A stretch of 64,000 nucleotides of DNA, from positions 27,336 through 91,335 of the forward strand of contig CAINED010000061.1 in the NCBI GenBank assembly GCA_903847605.1, read 5' to 3'. A program made the translations under genes and the position numbers. The notes beneath the pieces are model-generated. The model was not told the origin of the DNA, made no database searches, and was given only the letters and a program-made list of their open reading frames with translations. Shown here in pieces: positions 53,363-61,578 of this stretch (positions within the stretch are counted from its first letter, which is position 1; each line of letters begins with the position of its first letter). Origin of the DNA: an uncultured Hyphomicrobiales bacterium. Its GTDB lineage: Bacteria > Pseudomonadota > Alphaproteobacteria > Rhizobiales > Beijerinckiaceae.

Positions 53363-53483
53363 TGCGGCTTCGAAGCCCTGCTGCGAACAGAGGTCCAGCT
53401 TGATTTTTACCGCCCGGGACATGATATCGGCGGCATCGAGCCGGTTCGGCTCCACCCAAATCCTTGATTTTTGAAGCAGGCTC

Positions 53484-54116
53484 ATGAACGAGAAGACCTA
53501 TAGCGAAGCCGGTTCCGGCCCCAACGACGCCGAAACGGCGAAAGCTTCCCCGCAATCAGAACCCGTCGATTTCGTCGCGGCGGCCCAGGAAAGGGCCGCC
53601 CAGGAGCGCGTCGCTCAGGAACAGCCCGATCCCTTTGCCGTGCTGGAAAAGCTCAACACCGAAAATGCGGAGCTCAAGGACCGGCACCTGCGCACGCTCG
53701 CCGAGATGGAGAACCTGCGCCGGCGTACGGAAAAGGAAGTCTCCGACGCGCGCGCCTATGGCGTCACACGTTTTGCGCAGGACATTCTCCCCTTCGCCGA
53801 CAATCTGCGCCGGGCGGTCGAGAACGTTCCCGCCGAAGCGCGTGCAGCGGACGGCCCGTTGAAGACGCTGGTCGAAGGTCTCGAAGTTACCGAGCGCGAT
53901 TTCCTGTCCCGACTCGCGCGACATGGCGTGAAAAAGCTCGAGCCCAAGGGACAGAAGTTCGACCCGAACATGCACGAGGCCCTGTTCGAAGTGCCCGATC
54001 CCAGCGTCCCCAACGGTACGGTCGTTCAGGTCGTCGAGGACGGCTATTCGATAGGCGAGCGTTGCCTGCGGCCAGCAAAAGTCGGCGTCGCCCGCGGCGG
54101 GCCGAAGCCGGAATAG
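53484..54116 (+). CDS. grpE: GrpE nucleotide exchange factor
   Basis: A 210-residue DnaK co-chaperone. It has a disordered Ala/Glu-rich N-terminus, a long coiled coil ([23 protein letters not shown]) and the C-terminal beta domain with HEALFEVPD and [23 protein letters not shown]. It accelerates ADP release from DnaK and acts as thermosensor. dnaK is not in the window. No heat-shock (sigma32 or CIRCE) element was recognised in the 121-base gap upstream. Confidence 0.95.
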   Translation: MNEKTYSEAGSGPNDAETAKASPQSEPVDFVAAAQERAAQERVAQEQPDPFAVLEKLNTENAELKDRHLRTLAEMENLRRRTEKEVSDARAYGVTRFAQDILPFADNLRRAVENVPAEARAADGPLKTLVEGLEVTERDFLSRLARHGVKKLEPKGQKFDPNMHEALFEVPDPSVPNGTVVQVVEDGYSIGERCLRPAKVGVARGGPKPE

Positions 54117-54124
54117 CGTCGCAA

Positions 54125-54625
54125 ATGAAGCGGGCGCTGCTCACGCTGTTTGTCATAGCATTGGCGGGTCCGGTCTGTGCGCAAGAGTGCCCTATCGGGC
54201 GGGCAGTTTATGGACCGGTCGGCGCGGCGGGAGAGTTGGTTCCGACAGCTTATGAATTGACGCATGGCGACCGGCAGGAGCTGCGACGGCAATCGAACCT
54301 CTCCGTGACGATCCGCAACACGGAGATCAGCCGCGCCTACGACTTCACTTACGCCTTTTCCAATGGCTATGGCCGCACGCATCTCGTCTATGCAGGGCGC
54401 AGCGGGGAAACGCGCCGACAAAAGTCGGAACAGGGGACGCCCGGTTCCCCGATCCTGTTCTTCGACGAACAGATAAAAACCGTGCAACCCGTCTACGCGA
54501 TGAAGGACAAGGCGCCTGCCTATCTTCTCATGCCCGAAATGGGTGTCACCTTCTGGTACGGTGGCGACAGCGATCGTAAATTCGTTCCGCCGGACGGCCT
54601 TTGGAAGATCGTATCCTGCAAATGA
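54125..54625 (+). CDS. Exported hypothetical protein
   Basis: A 166-residue protein with a Sec signal peptide ending PVCAQ. The mature part has a few Cys residues (AQECPIG at the N-terminus and VSCK at the C-terminus), which could form a disulfide, and many short beta-strand-like segments. The ATG at 54125 is used because a longer in-frame start would bury the signal sequence inside grpE. I do not recognise the family. It lies eight bases after grpE. Confidence 0.65.
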   Translation: MKRALLTLFVIALAGPVCAQECPIGRAVYGPVGAAGELVPTAYELTHGDRQELRRQSNLSVTIRNTEISRAYDFTYAFSNGYGRTHLVYAGRSGETRRQKSEQGTPGSPILFFDEQIKTVQPVYAMKDKAPAYLLMPEMGVTFWYGGDSDRKFVPPDGLWKIVSCK

Positions 54626-54687
54626 AAGCTCCCGGGTTGTGATGCACACGCCCTTGCGGCATGCTGAACGCAAAACGGGAGGACATC

Positions 54688-55086
54688 ATGACTGCAGGCA
54701 TGAGTGCCGCTGACGCTCGCTTTCTGGGAAGCTGGAAGCTTGTCGGCGTCAATCGCGAGGAAGTTGCGACCGGCAGGAAGCTCGACACCGATCTGCAGCA
54801 AACCGGCTATATTTCCTACACACCCGATGGCCGCATGATGGTGATGATTGCCCGTCATTTCCCCGACAAAGACGACGAGATAACCGCCTATGCAGGCAAT
54901 TGGCGTGTTGATGGGGATAGCGTCATCCACGACGTCGAAATGGCGGTGCGCGCGCCGTGGAAAGGCACACGCCAGGTGCGCGGCTATCGTTTCGAAGGCA
55001 ATCGCCTGACCCTGAGCCCACCGGTTTCGGAAGACTACATCCACGGCTCCGTCACGCGCCGCAGCCTCGAATGGGAAAAGCTGTAA
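54688..55086 (+). CDS. Lipocalin-like domain protein
   Basis: A 132-residue protein matching the lipocalin-like (DUF/ligand-binding) group: FLGSWKLVGVNREE at the start, GYISYTPDGRMMVMI, then ITAYAGNWRVDGDSVIHDVEMA. GGGAGGA lies before the ATG at 54688. Members are often found beside catabolic genes, and bind or isomerise small hydrophobic molecules, but function is undefined. Its stop faces alkB, seven bases away. Confidence 0.75.
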   Translation: MTAGMSAADARFLGSWKLVGVNREEVATGRKLDTDLQQTGYISYTPDGRMMVMIARHFPDKDDEITAYAGNWRVDGDSVIHDVEMAVRAPWKGTRQVRGYRFEGNRLTLSPPVSEDYIHGSVTRRSLEWEKL

Positions 55087-55093
55087 CGCCGCT

Positions 55094-55711
55094 TCATGCG
55101 GGCCGCGTTACGCGGCGCATGGTCAGATTGATGCGCCCGCCATCCGGCAGCAAGGTCGATGTCCGCGGATAAATCTTGTCGACGCCGTGAAAGCACAGGC
55201 GCGACGCGCCGCCGATGACGAGTACATCGCCCGAGTTCAGGCGGAACGATTTCGTCTTGCCGCTGCGGGATTCGCTGCCTGCGCGAAAGAGGCAGGAGTC
55301 GCCGAGCGAAATCGACACGACCGGCGCTTCCAGCGCAGCCTCGTCGCGGTCCTGATGCAGGCCCATGCGTGCGTCGGCATCATAAAAATTGAGGAGACAG
55401 GCTTCCGGCGAATGCGCATAGTCGGATGCTTCACGCCATGCCTTCAAGACAAGTTCGGGAATAGCAGGCCAAGCGGCGCTCGTCTCGGGATGAACAGAGT
55501 CGTAGCGATAGCCGCGCTCCCGATCGGACACCCACCCGAGCGAACCGAAATTCGTCATGCGAACGGAGAAGGCCTTGCCTGTTCGCGGCATGCGCGGCGT
55601 GAACAGCGGCGCGGCCTTCACACCAGCACGCAGCAGCGCGAGCATTTCTTCCTGCTCGGCGCGTGCATAAAAGTCCGGAAAATAAACAAGGCCGGGAGCG
55701 AGTTCGATCAT
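55094..55711 (-). CDS. alkB: DNA oxidative demethylase AlkB
   Basis: A 205-residue Fe(II)/2-oxoglutarate dioxygenase that repairs N1-methyladenine and N3-methylcytosine. The metal ligands are in MGLHQDRDE (His-x-Asp) and LCFHGVDKI (distal His). RINLTMRRV binds 2-oxoglutarate. LNFYDADARMGLHQD is a hallmark. The ATG at 55711 gives a normal family length. It diverges from the Rieske gene by 107 bases. Confidence 0.93.
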   Translation of the reverse strand: MIELAPGLVYFPDFYARAEQEEMLALLRAGVKAAPLFTPRMPRTGKAFSVRMTNFGSLGWVSDRERGYRYDSVHPETSAAWPAIPELVLKAWREASDYAHSPEACLLNFYDADARMGLHQDRDEAALEAPVVSISLGDSCLFRAGSESRSGKTKSFRLNSGDVLVIGGASRLCFHGVDKIYPRTSTLLPDGGRINLTMRRVTRPA

Positions 55712-55818
55712 CGGTCTATTATGGCGCGGCGCGCGCGAACTTTCATCCGCTTGTTGCCATACACGGCCGCCTCTCCTAGCATTTGGCAAGACATGCCGGA
55801 TTGGGGAGGTGCAACTCG

Positions 55819-57039
55819 ATGAACGTTCTTGACAAGCCCGCATCGGCGCGCGGCGCGCGCAAGGTTGGTGCAATTTCCCCCCGCGCGATACAAGGCAAGG
55901 CGTTCGACGTCGATCTCGCGACGACCAAGCCCGGTACGCCCGGCGGCATCTTCATGCGCCAGTTCTGGCTCGCGGTTCAACGCAGCGAAGATATCGCCAG
56001 GGGCGAAGCCAAGCCCATTCGCATCATGAGCGAGGACTTCACGCTTTATCGCGGCGAGGGAGGCCGCGCGCAGGTGATCGATTCGGCTTGCCCGCATCGC
56101 TTCGCGCCCATGCACCTCGGCTGGGTGGAGGGCGACGACATCCGCTGCGTCTATCACGGCTGGAAATACGATTGCTCCGGCCAGTGTATCGAGCAGCCGG
56201 CGGAGGAAGCAGGCTTCGCGCGCAAGGTGAAGATCGGCGCCTATCCGACGCAGGAATATCTGGGTCTGATCTGGTGCTATTTCGGGGCCGGCAAGCCGCC
56301 GCAGTTTCCGCCGTTTCCGCATCGCGAGACGGATGGCGTTATCCAGACGTGGAATGTCGAACACGTGCCCTGCAACTACCTGCAGAGTTTCGAAAACAGC
56401 ATGGACGAAGTGCATGTCGCCTTCACCCATGCGCCGGGCGGCTCGCACGCCAAACTCTCTGCCGATCTTCCGATCATTTCGACTGAAGAGATGGATTGGG
56501 GCATGATGCGCTTTGGCAAGCGCAAGACGGGCCTCGTGCGGCAGACGCTTCACTATGCGCCGAATGTAACGCGGGTAATCGTTCCGCCCGTCGCGGGTAT
56601 GGAAGGCGTGGGCGGCTGGCCGGAAATCTATTTCAGCTTCACGCCCGTTGACGATGAGAACCATCTCTGGCTGATCACTTCGCATGTCGAACTGAAGTCG
56701 AAGAAAGAACGCGACGCCTATGCGCGTCAACGTGCAAAATACGAAAAGGAACTCGCGGGCGCCCGCCCCTCCGTAGATGTCGCCAGGGAATTGATGGCGG
56801 GTGTCGGCAGATACGCGGAAACCCGCCATCCCGACCTCGCCATCGTGCAGGATATCGCCGTGCAAGCGGGACAGGGCCGCATCGCCAACCGCACGTGTGA
56901 AAGGCTCGGCCGGTCCGATGCCGGCATCATCGGCTGGCGAAAGATTCTTGCGCGCGAGTTGCGGCTCATCGCGGAAGGCAGGAAGCCGAAAAGATGGAAG
57001 ACGCCACCCGCCGACGTGAAACCGACGCTGGGATTTTGA
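55819..57039 (+). CDS. Rieske non-heme iron oxygenase, alpha subunit
   Basis: A 406-residue ring-hydroxylating oxygenase. The Rieske ligands are Cys91 and His93 (CPHRF) and Cys110 and His113 (CVYHGW). The catalytic iron site is SFENSMDEVHVAFTH with His199 and His204. The first Rieske motif ends in F rather than the second Cys found in many relatives, which is allowed. It is distinct from the oxygenase at 11391. GGGAGG precedes the ATG at 55819. No ferredoxin or reductase gene is nearby. Confidence 0.91.
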   Translation: MNVLDKPASARGARKVGAISPRAIQGKAFDVDLATTKPGTPGGIFMRQFWLAVQRSEDIARGEAKPIRIMSEDFTLYRGEGGRAQVIDSACPHRFAPMHLGWVEGDDIRCVYHGWKYDCSGQCIEQPAEEAGFARKVKIGAYPTQEYLGLIWCYFGAGKPPQFPPFPHRETDGVIQTWNVEHVPCNYLQSFENSMDEVHVAFTHAPGGSHAKLSADLPIISTEEMDWGMMRFGKRKTGLVRQTLHYAPNVTRVIVPPVAGMEGVGGWPEIYFSFTPVDDENHLWLITSHVELKSKKERDAYARQRAKYEKELAGARPSVDVARELMAGVGRYAETRHPDLAIVQDIAVQAGQGRIANRTCERLGRSDAGIIGWRKILARELRLIAEGRKPKRWKTPPADVKPTLGF

Positions 57040-57071
57040 ACGCTTTCCAATCGCAAGCACGAAAGGATGTC

Positions 57072-57764
57072 ATGAACATCGGCTTCCCGCTTTTCGCAAA
57101 TCTGACCCAGCTCGATCTTGCAGGGCCGTGGGAAGTGCTGACGCGCATTCCCGGAGCCAAATGTCATCTCATTGCCGACCGGATCGAGCCCGTGGCCAGC
57201 GCGAATGGCGGCCTCGCCATCATGACGACGCACACGTTCGAAAGCGCCCCGCAACTCGACCTGCTCTGCGTGCCCGGAGGGCCCGGCCACCTCGCTGCAA
57301 TGACCGACGAACGGCTGCTGAATTTCGTTTCTCATCAAGCCCAGAGCTGCGCCTATGTCACATCCGTTTGCACTGGCGCGATGGTTCTGGCGGCTGCGGG
57401 GCTTCTGCGTGGCTACTGCGCAACCACGCACTGGATGTCCTTGGATCGCCTCGCCCAATTCGGCGCAACACCTGTAGAAGAACGCGTCGTCATCGACCGC
57501 AATCGAATTACCGGCGGCGGTGTCACCGCCGGCATCGATTTCGGCCTGACGGTCCTTGCGGAGATTGCCGGCGAGAAACTTGCGCGCGAATGCGCGCTGC
57601 AACTCGAATATGCGCCAGCGCCGCCCTTCGATGGATCGCCGCGCACAGCGGATCCCACATTGCTCGATGCATCCAGGCAAAAGGCGGCCGGATATTTCGC
57701 CCGCATGCGCGAAGCCGACGAGCGCGCGCTTGCGCGGCTCAGATCGCAGCCAAAGACGACTTGA
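57072..57764 (+). CDS. DJ-1/PfpI family protein
   Basis: A 230-residue DJ-1/PfpI protein. The nucleophile-elbow Cys is in TSVCTGAMVLAAAGLL, with Glu in AGPWEVL and His in TTHWMSLDRL around it. The closest functional class by motifs is isonitrile hydratase or the amidotransferase-like part of AraC-type regulators, though no DNA-binding domain follows. AAGGATG lies ahead of the ATG at 57072. It follows the Rieske gene by 32 bases and overlaps the convergent GST gene by 26 bases. Confidence 0.87.
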   Translation: MNIGFPLFANLTQLDLAGPWEVLTRIPGAKCHLIADRIEPVASANGGLAIMTTHTFESAPQLDLLCVPGGPGHLAAMTDERLLNFVSHQAQSCAYVTSVCTGAMVLAAAGLLRGYCATTHWMSLDRLAQFGATPVEERVVIDRNRITGGGVTAGIDFGLTVLAEIAGEKLARECALQLEYAPAPPFDGSPRTADPTLLDASRQKAAGYFARMREADERALARLRSQPKTT

Positions 57765-58542
57765 ACCCCGCAGCGACCTGCGGCCAGAGCGGCTCCGTGA
57801 TTGCACGATATTTTTCGTGATCGCTGGCGGGGATATAGCCGATGATGGCGTCCCTGAAGCTGGGTCTCGCCTTGCTGCGCTCGTACCAGTTCGATACGCG
57901 CGGGAAATTCTCGCGCCACATGCCCGCGCATTCCAGCATTTCCAGACGGTAGAAGAAGGACAAGAGCCCCGTGTCCGCGAGCGTGAACTGATCGCCCGCG
58001 AGCCACAGCTGACGCGACAGCGATTTTTCCATATCGGAAAAATGCCGCGCGAGCCGCGTGAGCGCGTCTGCGACGATGGAAGATTTTAAACCCTCGTCCA
58101 TCATGCGCCGCCATTTTTCGCGGCGCGCAGGATCGGGCATTTTCGAATAGCGCGCCTCGCGCTCGGCGGGCGATTTCTGCAGAAGGTCGTGGCGGAAGAC
58201 CATTGTCGCCGTCATCGTGTTGATGGTGTCGTGGATGGAATCTTCCTTCTTCGTCCACAATCGGACACGCGCATGGCCGAGCGCGCCGGCCGGCCGCAAG
58301 GGCCAGTCCGTAAAAGCTTCGTCGAGATACTCGCTGATGACAGTCGATTCAATCAGCACATTGCCGTCATGCACCAGCGTCGGCACCACGGCGTTCGGGT
58401 TCAGTTTCAGATATTCCGGCTTGAACTGGTCCCCGAGATGCAGGTTGATCATATGGCCTTCGAACGGCAGAGCCTTTTCGGCCAAGACGACGCGCACCTT
58501 GGCGGCGCAGACGGCAGTGGGCGCATGATATAAAGTCAGCAT
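57739..58542 (-). CDS. Glutathione S-transferase family protein
   Basis: A 267-residue two-domain GST: an N-terminal thioredoxin fold (LYHAPTAVCAAKVRVVLAEK, with NPNAVVPTLVHDG and ESTVISEYLDE for the glutathione site) and a helical C-terminal domain (GDQFTLADTGLLSFFYRL). It is longer than the typical 200-220 residues, with an extended helical insert rich in Arg/Lys. Such enzymes conjugate or dehalogenate electrophiles. It has a GGGAGG ribosome site and is divergent from the dienelactone hydrolase. Confidence 0.9.
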   Translation of the reverse strand: MLTLYHAPTAVCAAKVRVVLAEKALPFEGHMINLHLGDQFKPEYLKLNPNAVVPTLVHDGNVLIESTVISEYLDEAFTDWPLRPAGALGHARVRLWTKKEDSIHDTINTMTATMVFRHDLLQKSPAEREARYSKMPDPARREKWRRMMDEGLKSSIVADALTRLARHFSDMEKSLSRQLWLAGDQFTLADTGLLSFFYRLEMLECAGMWRENFPRVSNWYERSKARPSFRDAIIGYIPASDHEKYRAITEPLWPQVAAGFKSSLAAI

Positions 58543-58676
58543 TCGTTCCTCCCAATTTGATGGCCACTATACGCGAAACCGCAATCCGAACACCTCGAAA
58601 GTTCTTGAAAAATCGATTGCATGCGCAATACCCTTCCCTAATATCCGGCATCCGCCGCAGAGCAACGGGAGGGCAC

Positions 58677-59357
58677 ATGGCTGGCAAGGACGTGAAATTT
58701 TCCACGCGTAACAATGAAAGCTACGACGGCTATATTTCCGCGCCCGAGGGCTCGGCAAAAGCGCCGGGCATATTGCTGATCACAGCGATTTTCGGCACCG
58801 ACGATGAAATGCGCGAAGCCGCAGACGCCTATGCAAAAGATGGTTTTCTCGTTTATGTGCCCGACGTTTTCTGGCGCACCATTCCCGGCCCGACGGCAGA
58901 CTTCCTCACCGCCTTCAAGCGTTACGAAAGTTTCGACCGCGATCAGGGTCTCAAGGACATGGAGGATCTGCTGGAAGCCATGCGGGCCGATCCGCGCTGC
59001 AACGGCAAGGTCGCGATGCTCGGCTTCTGCTTCGGCGGCCTCTACGCCTATCTCGGCGCGGCGCGTCTCGGCGCCGATGCAGCAGGGTCATATCATGGCA
59101 CCATGATCGGCGATTATCTCGGCGAAGTCGACAAGGTCAAAGTGCCGGTCAGTTTTCATTACGGCAAGGACGATCCGATCGTACCGCTCGCCGAGGTCGC
59201 CGCCGTGCAGAAGGCTTTCGCCGGACGCGCGAATGCGGAAGTTACGCTGCATGAAGGCGCAACACACAACTTCTCCATGGCGAAAAAGGACGGCTATCAT
59301 CCCGAAGTCGCGAAGAAGTCGCGCGACGCCGTGCTGAAAGCATTCCGCGCTATGTGA
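58677..59357 (+). CDS. Dienelactone hydrolase family protein
   Basis: A 226-residue alpha/beta hydrolase with the dienelactone hydrolase triad: Cys in LGFCFGGLYAYL, Asp in GKDDPIVPLAE and His in EGATHNFSM. These enzymes open the lactone rings made during chlorocatechol degradation. GGGAGGG precedes the ATG at 58677. It sits between a GST and an LLM oxygenase, both also consistent with handling of halogenated or aromatic compounds. Confidence 0.92.
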   Translation: MAGKDVKFSTRNNESYDGYISAPEGSAKAPGILLITAIFGTDDEMREAADAYAKDGFLVYVPDVFWRTIPGPTADFLTAFKRYESFDRDQGLKDMEDLLEAMRADPRCNGKVAMLGFCFGGLYAYLGAARLGADAAGSYHGTMIGDYLGEVDKVKVPVSFHYGKDDPIVPLAEVAAVQKAFAGRANAEVTLHEGATHNFSMAKKDGYHPEVAKKSRDAVLKAFRAM

Positions 59358-59395
59358 CGGATTGCGGCCGGTTGCGACGGGCCGCTTTCACTCCG

Positions 59396-60631
59396 TTAAG
59401 CCGGAACGGCTTCGAGTTCGGGATAATTCTTCGCAAACAGCTCGGCCGAATCCTTGCGCAGGCGCGGCGCGACTTCCGTCGCGAACAGGCGCATGGAGTT
59501 GCGTGCGATCGCGTCCGGCATGTTGCCCATGTGAAACTGGATGAGCAGCGTGCCGGCCTGAGCCTGCTCGATGATGCCCATGATCTGCTTATAGACCGTG
59601 TCGGGCGATCCCACGATGATGGACTGCGTCTTGAGCAGTTCCGGCCAATCCTTGACGTCGCCAAGCATCGCGCCGCCGGGCTTGCTGTGTTCGAGTATCT
59701 GGCGGAACCCGCGCGGGTCCATGTTCGGAATGCCGGCGCCCATTGTCATCGAACGTCCCTTCTCGCTGCGCAGATGACCCTTCAGGCAATACTTCAGAAA
59801 ATACCACACGCCCTCGTGGGATTCAGCCTGCGCCTTCTCGTCGGTTTCGCCGACATGCACGCTCATCAGCATGCCCATCTTGAAGGGATCGTACTTTGAT
59901 CCGTGCTGGCGCAGCACGGAGTCGAAGGTCGTGCGCACTTTGGCGACTTCTCCGCCAGTCACGCGCGAAGAAAGGAAGTACGAGAAGCCGCGCTTTGCGA
60001 CCTGCTGCATCGTGTCGGGCGAACGCGCGCCCGGCACCCAGATCGGCGGATGTGGACGCTGCGTCGGCTGCGGCCATGGGTTCACATAACGCAGAGGATA
60101 ATGCTTGCCCTCGAAGGCGAAGGGGCCCTTGCGCGTCCAGGCCTGCTGGATGAGATCGACAGCTTCCCAGAACTGCTCGCGCTGAAACGCTGCAGGCGTA
60201 TTGTAATTGAAGGTTTCCTGTCCGCCTCCCGGCGCAAGACCGGCAACCACGCGCCCGCCGGACATGTTGTCGAGCATCGCATATTCTTCGGCGACACGCA
60301 GCGGATTGCCATGCAGCGGCAGGAGATTGCCGAGCACGACGATCTTGCCATGCTTCGTCTTCTGCGTCAGCGCCGCGGCGAGAAGATTTGGAGAAGGCAT
60401 AAGCCCGTAGATGTTCTGATGATGCTCGTTCAGCACCATGCCGTCGAAGCCGATCGTGTCGGCATAGGCGAGTTGGTCGATATATTCGTTGAGAAGTCCG
60501 TTGGACTGTTCGCGATCGTAGAGTTCGTTGGGAACGGTGATCCATGCCGTATCGTATTTCTCGTCGAAATCCTTGGGCAGATAAGGATAGGACATGAAAT
60601 GCCAGGCGTAGAGTTGTACGGGTTTTGTCAT
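59396..60631 (-). CDS. Luciferase-like (LLM) flavin-dependent monooxygenase
   Basis: A 411-residue LLM oxygenase, close paralogue of 47589-48833: QLYAWHFMSYPYLPKDFDEKYD, GFDGMVLNEHHQNIYGLMPSP, VLGNLLPLHGNPLRVAEEYAMLDNMSGGR and VGSPDTVYKQIMGIIEQAQ. It is the last of a leftward trio with an alpha/beta hydrolase and another LLM gene, but a 130-base gap with a palindromic repeat separates it from them. It converges with the dienelactone hydrolase gene. Confidence 0.92.
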   Translation of the reverse strand: MTKPVQLYAWHFMSYPYLPKDFDEKYDTAWITVPNELYDREQSNGLLNEYIDQLAYADTIGFDGMVLNEHHQNIYGLMPSPNLLAAALTQKTKHGKIVVLGNLLPLHGNPLRVAEEYAMLDNMSGGRVVAGLAPGGGQETFNYNTPAAFQREQFWEAVDLIQQAWTRKGPFAFEGKHYPLRYVNPWPQPTQRPHPPIWVPGARSPDTMQQVAKRGFSYFLSSRVTGGEVAKVRTTFDSVLRQHGSKYDPFKMGMLMSVHVGETDEKAQAESHEGVWYFLKYCLKGHLRSEKGRSMTMGAGIPNMDPRGFRQILEHSKPGGAMLGDVKDWPELLKTQSIIVGSPDTVYKQIMGIIEQAQAGTLLIQFHMGNMPDAIARNSMRLFATEVAPRLRKDSAELFAKNYPELEAVPA

Positions 60632-60654
60632 ATTGTTTCCTTTGTTTCTTCTGT

Positions 60655-60751
60655 GTCATCCCGGACGCGCACCGCGCGATCCGGGATCGTGTTGTTATCG
60701 CTCGCCCGACGCGATCCCCGGATAAAACGGTCCGCACTTTTCCGGGATGAC
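60655..60751. repeat. Palindromic intergenic repeat
   Basis: The 97-base element is bounded by GTCATCCCGG (60655-60664) and its exact complement CCGGGATGAC (60742-60751). Inside are GC-rich palindromic pieces, including a second CCGGGAT. This is the form of the short interspersed palindromes common in Bradyrhizobium- and Rhodopseudomonas-type genomes. It fills nearly all of the gap between two LLM-module genes and may fold in RNA or terminate transcription. Confidence 0.75.
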
Positions 60752-60761
60752 AATACTGTGG

Positions 60762-61568
60762 TCAGCCATGCTTTAACGCGCCCGCAGGCACGAGATTGTT
60801 GCGCTTCAAGAAAGCGATCATGGCCGAATCGAATCCTGTGGGGTCTTCGATGCAGCAGGCATGGCCCGTATTCTTCAGAACGAAATGCTCGGCGCCGGGG
60901 ATCAGCGACGCGCTGTATTTTCCCGCTTCGAGCGACACGTCGTATTCGCCATTGATGATGAGCGTCGGCACTTTCATGCCGGCAAGCCGCTCCGTCATGT
61001 CGTAGCTGCCGCGCGCACGAAAAATCTGGCCGATGCATTTCGCCGAGAGATTTCGCGAATTCTCTACAAAGAGATTCAGCAGCCACGAGCCCAGTTTCGT
61101 GTCGGCAAAACCGGGCGCCACATAGCCGCGCATGAGGCTCATCAGATATTCGCCGAGATCGCGATTTTGAAAGCCTGCAACAATCGCTTCGGCATCGCGC
61201 GGACCCGAACTCGATCCCCCGACGAGGACGACGGCCTGCGCGAGTTGCGGATGCTCGAGGCCGATCAACATGGAAATACCGGAGCCGACGCTGCAGCCGC
61301 AGAAGATGGCTTTCTCGATGCCTTCATCCTTGCAGATGCCGAGAACGTCGTCCGTCATATCGCGCAGGGTAAAGGCTGTTTCCGGTTTGTCGGAGAGGCC
61401 ATAGCCGCGCAGATCGACGGAGATGACGCGATAGAAGGGCGAGAAGCGCGCCACCTGATACATCCACAGCCGGCGGTCGAAGGGATTGGCATGGACGAAG
61501 ATCAGGGCGGGGCCTTGGCCATGAACCTCGTAGTGAATCTTCAATCCGTTGCGTGTGCTGAATGGCAT
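60762..61568 (-). CDS. Alpha/beta hydrolase
   Basis: A 268-residue alpha/beta hydrolase with nucleophile Ser in CGCSVGSG, Asp in NGEYDVSLE and His in NTGHACC. MPFSTRNGLKIHYEVHGQGP at the start and SVDLRGYGLSDKP are typical of lactone and ring-fission product hydrolases. The ATG at 61568 is preferred, giving a normal N-terminus. It is ten bases downstream of an LLM gene in the same direction, the third LLM-hydrolase pair in this window. Confidence 0.9.
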   Translation of the reverse strand: MPFSTRNGLKIHYEVHGQGPALIFVHANPFDRRLWMYQVARFSPFYRVISVDLRGYGLSDKPETAFTLRDMTDDVLGICKDEGIEKAIFCGCSVGSGISMLIGLEHPQLAQAVVLVGGSSSGPRDAEAIVAGFQNRDLGEYLMSLMRGYVAPGFADTKLGSWLLNLFVENSRNLSAKCIGQIFRARGSYDMTERLAGMKVPTLIINGEYDVSLEAGKYSASLIPGAEHFVLKNTGHACCIEDPTGFDSAMIAFLKRNNLVPAGALKHG

Positions 61569-61578
61569 TTTTATCGCC

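Noticed and set aside
51842..53485. 547-residue open frame on the minus strand
   Set aside because: It runs antisense through glnD, whose domains are complete. The translation is low in complexity (many Arg, His, Ala) with no recognisable domain, as expected from GC-rich codon bias.
55708..57060. 450-residue open frame on the minus strand
   Set aside because: Antisense to the Rieske oxygenase at 55819. No domain visible.
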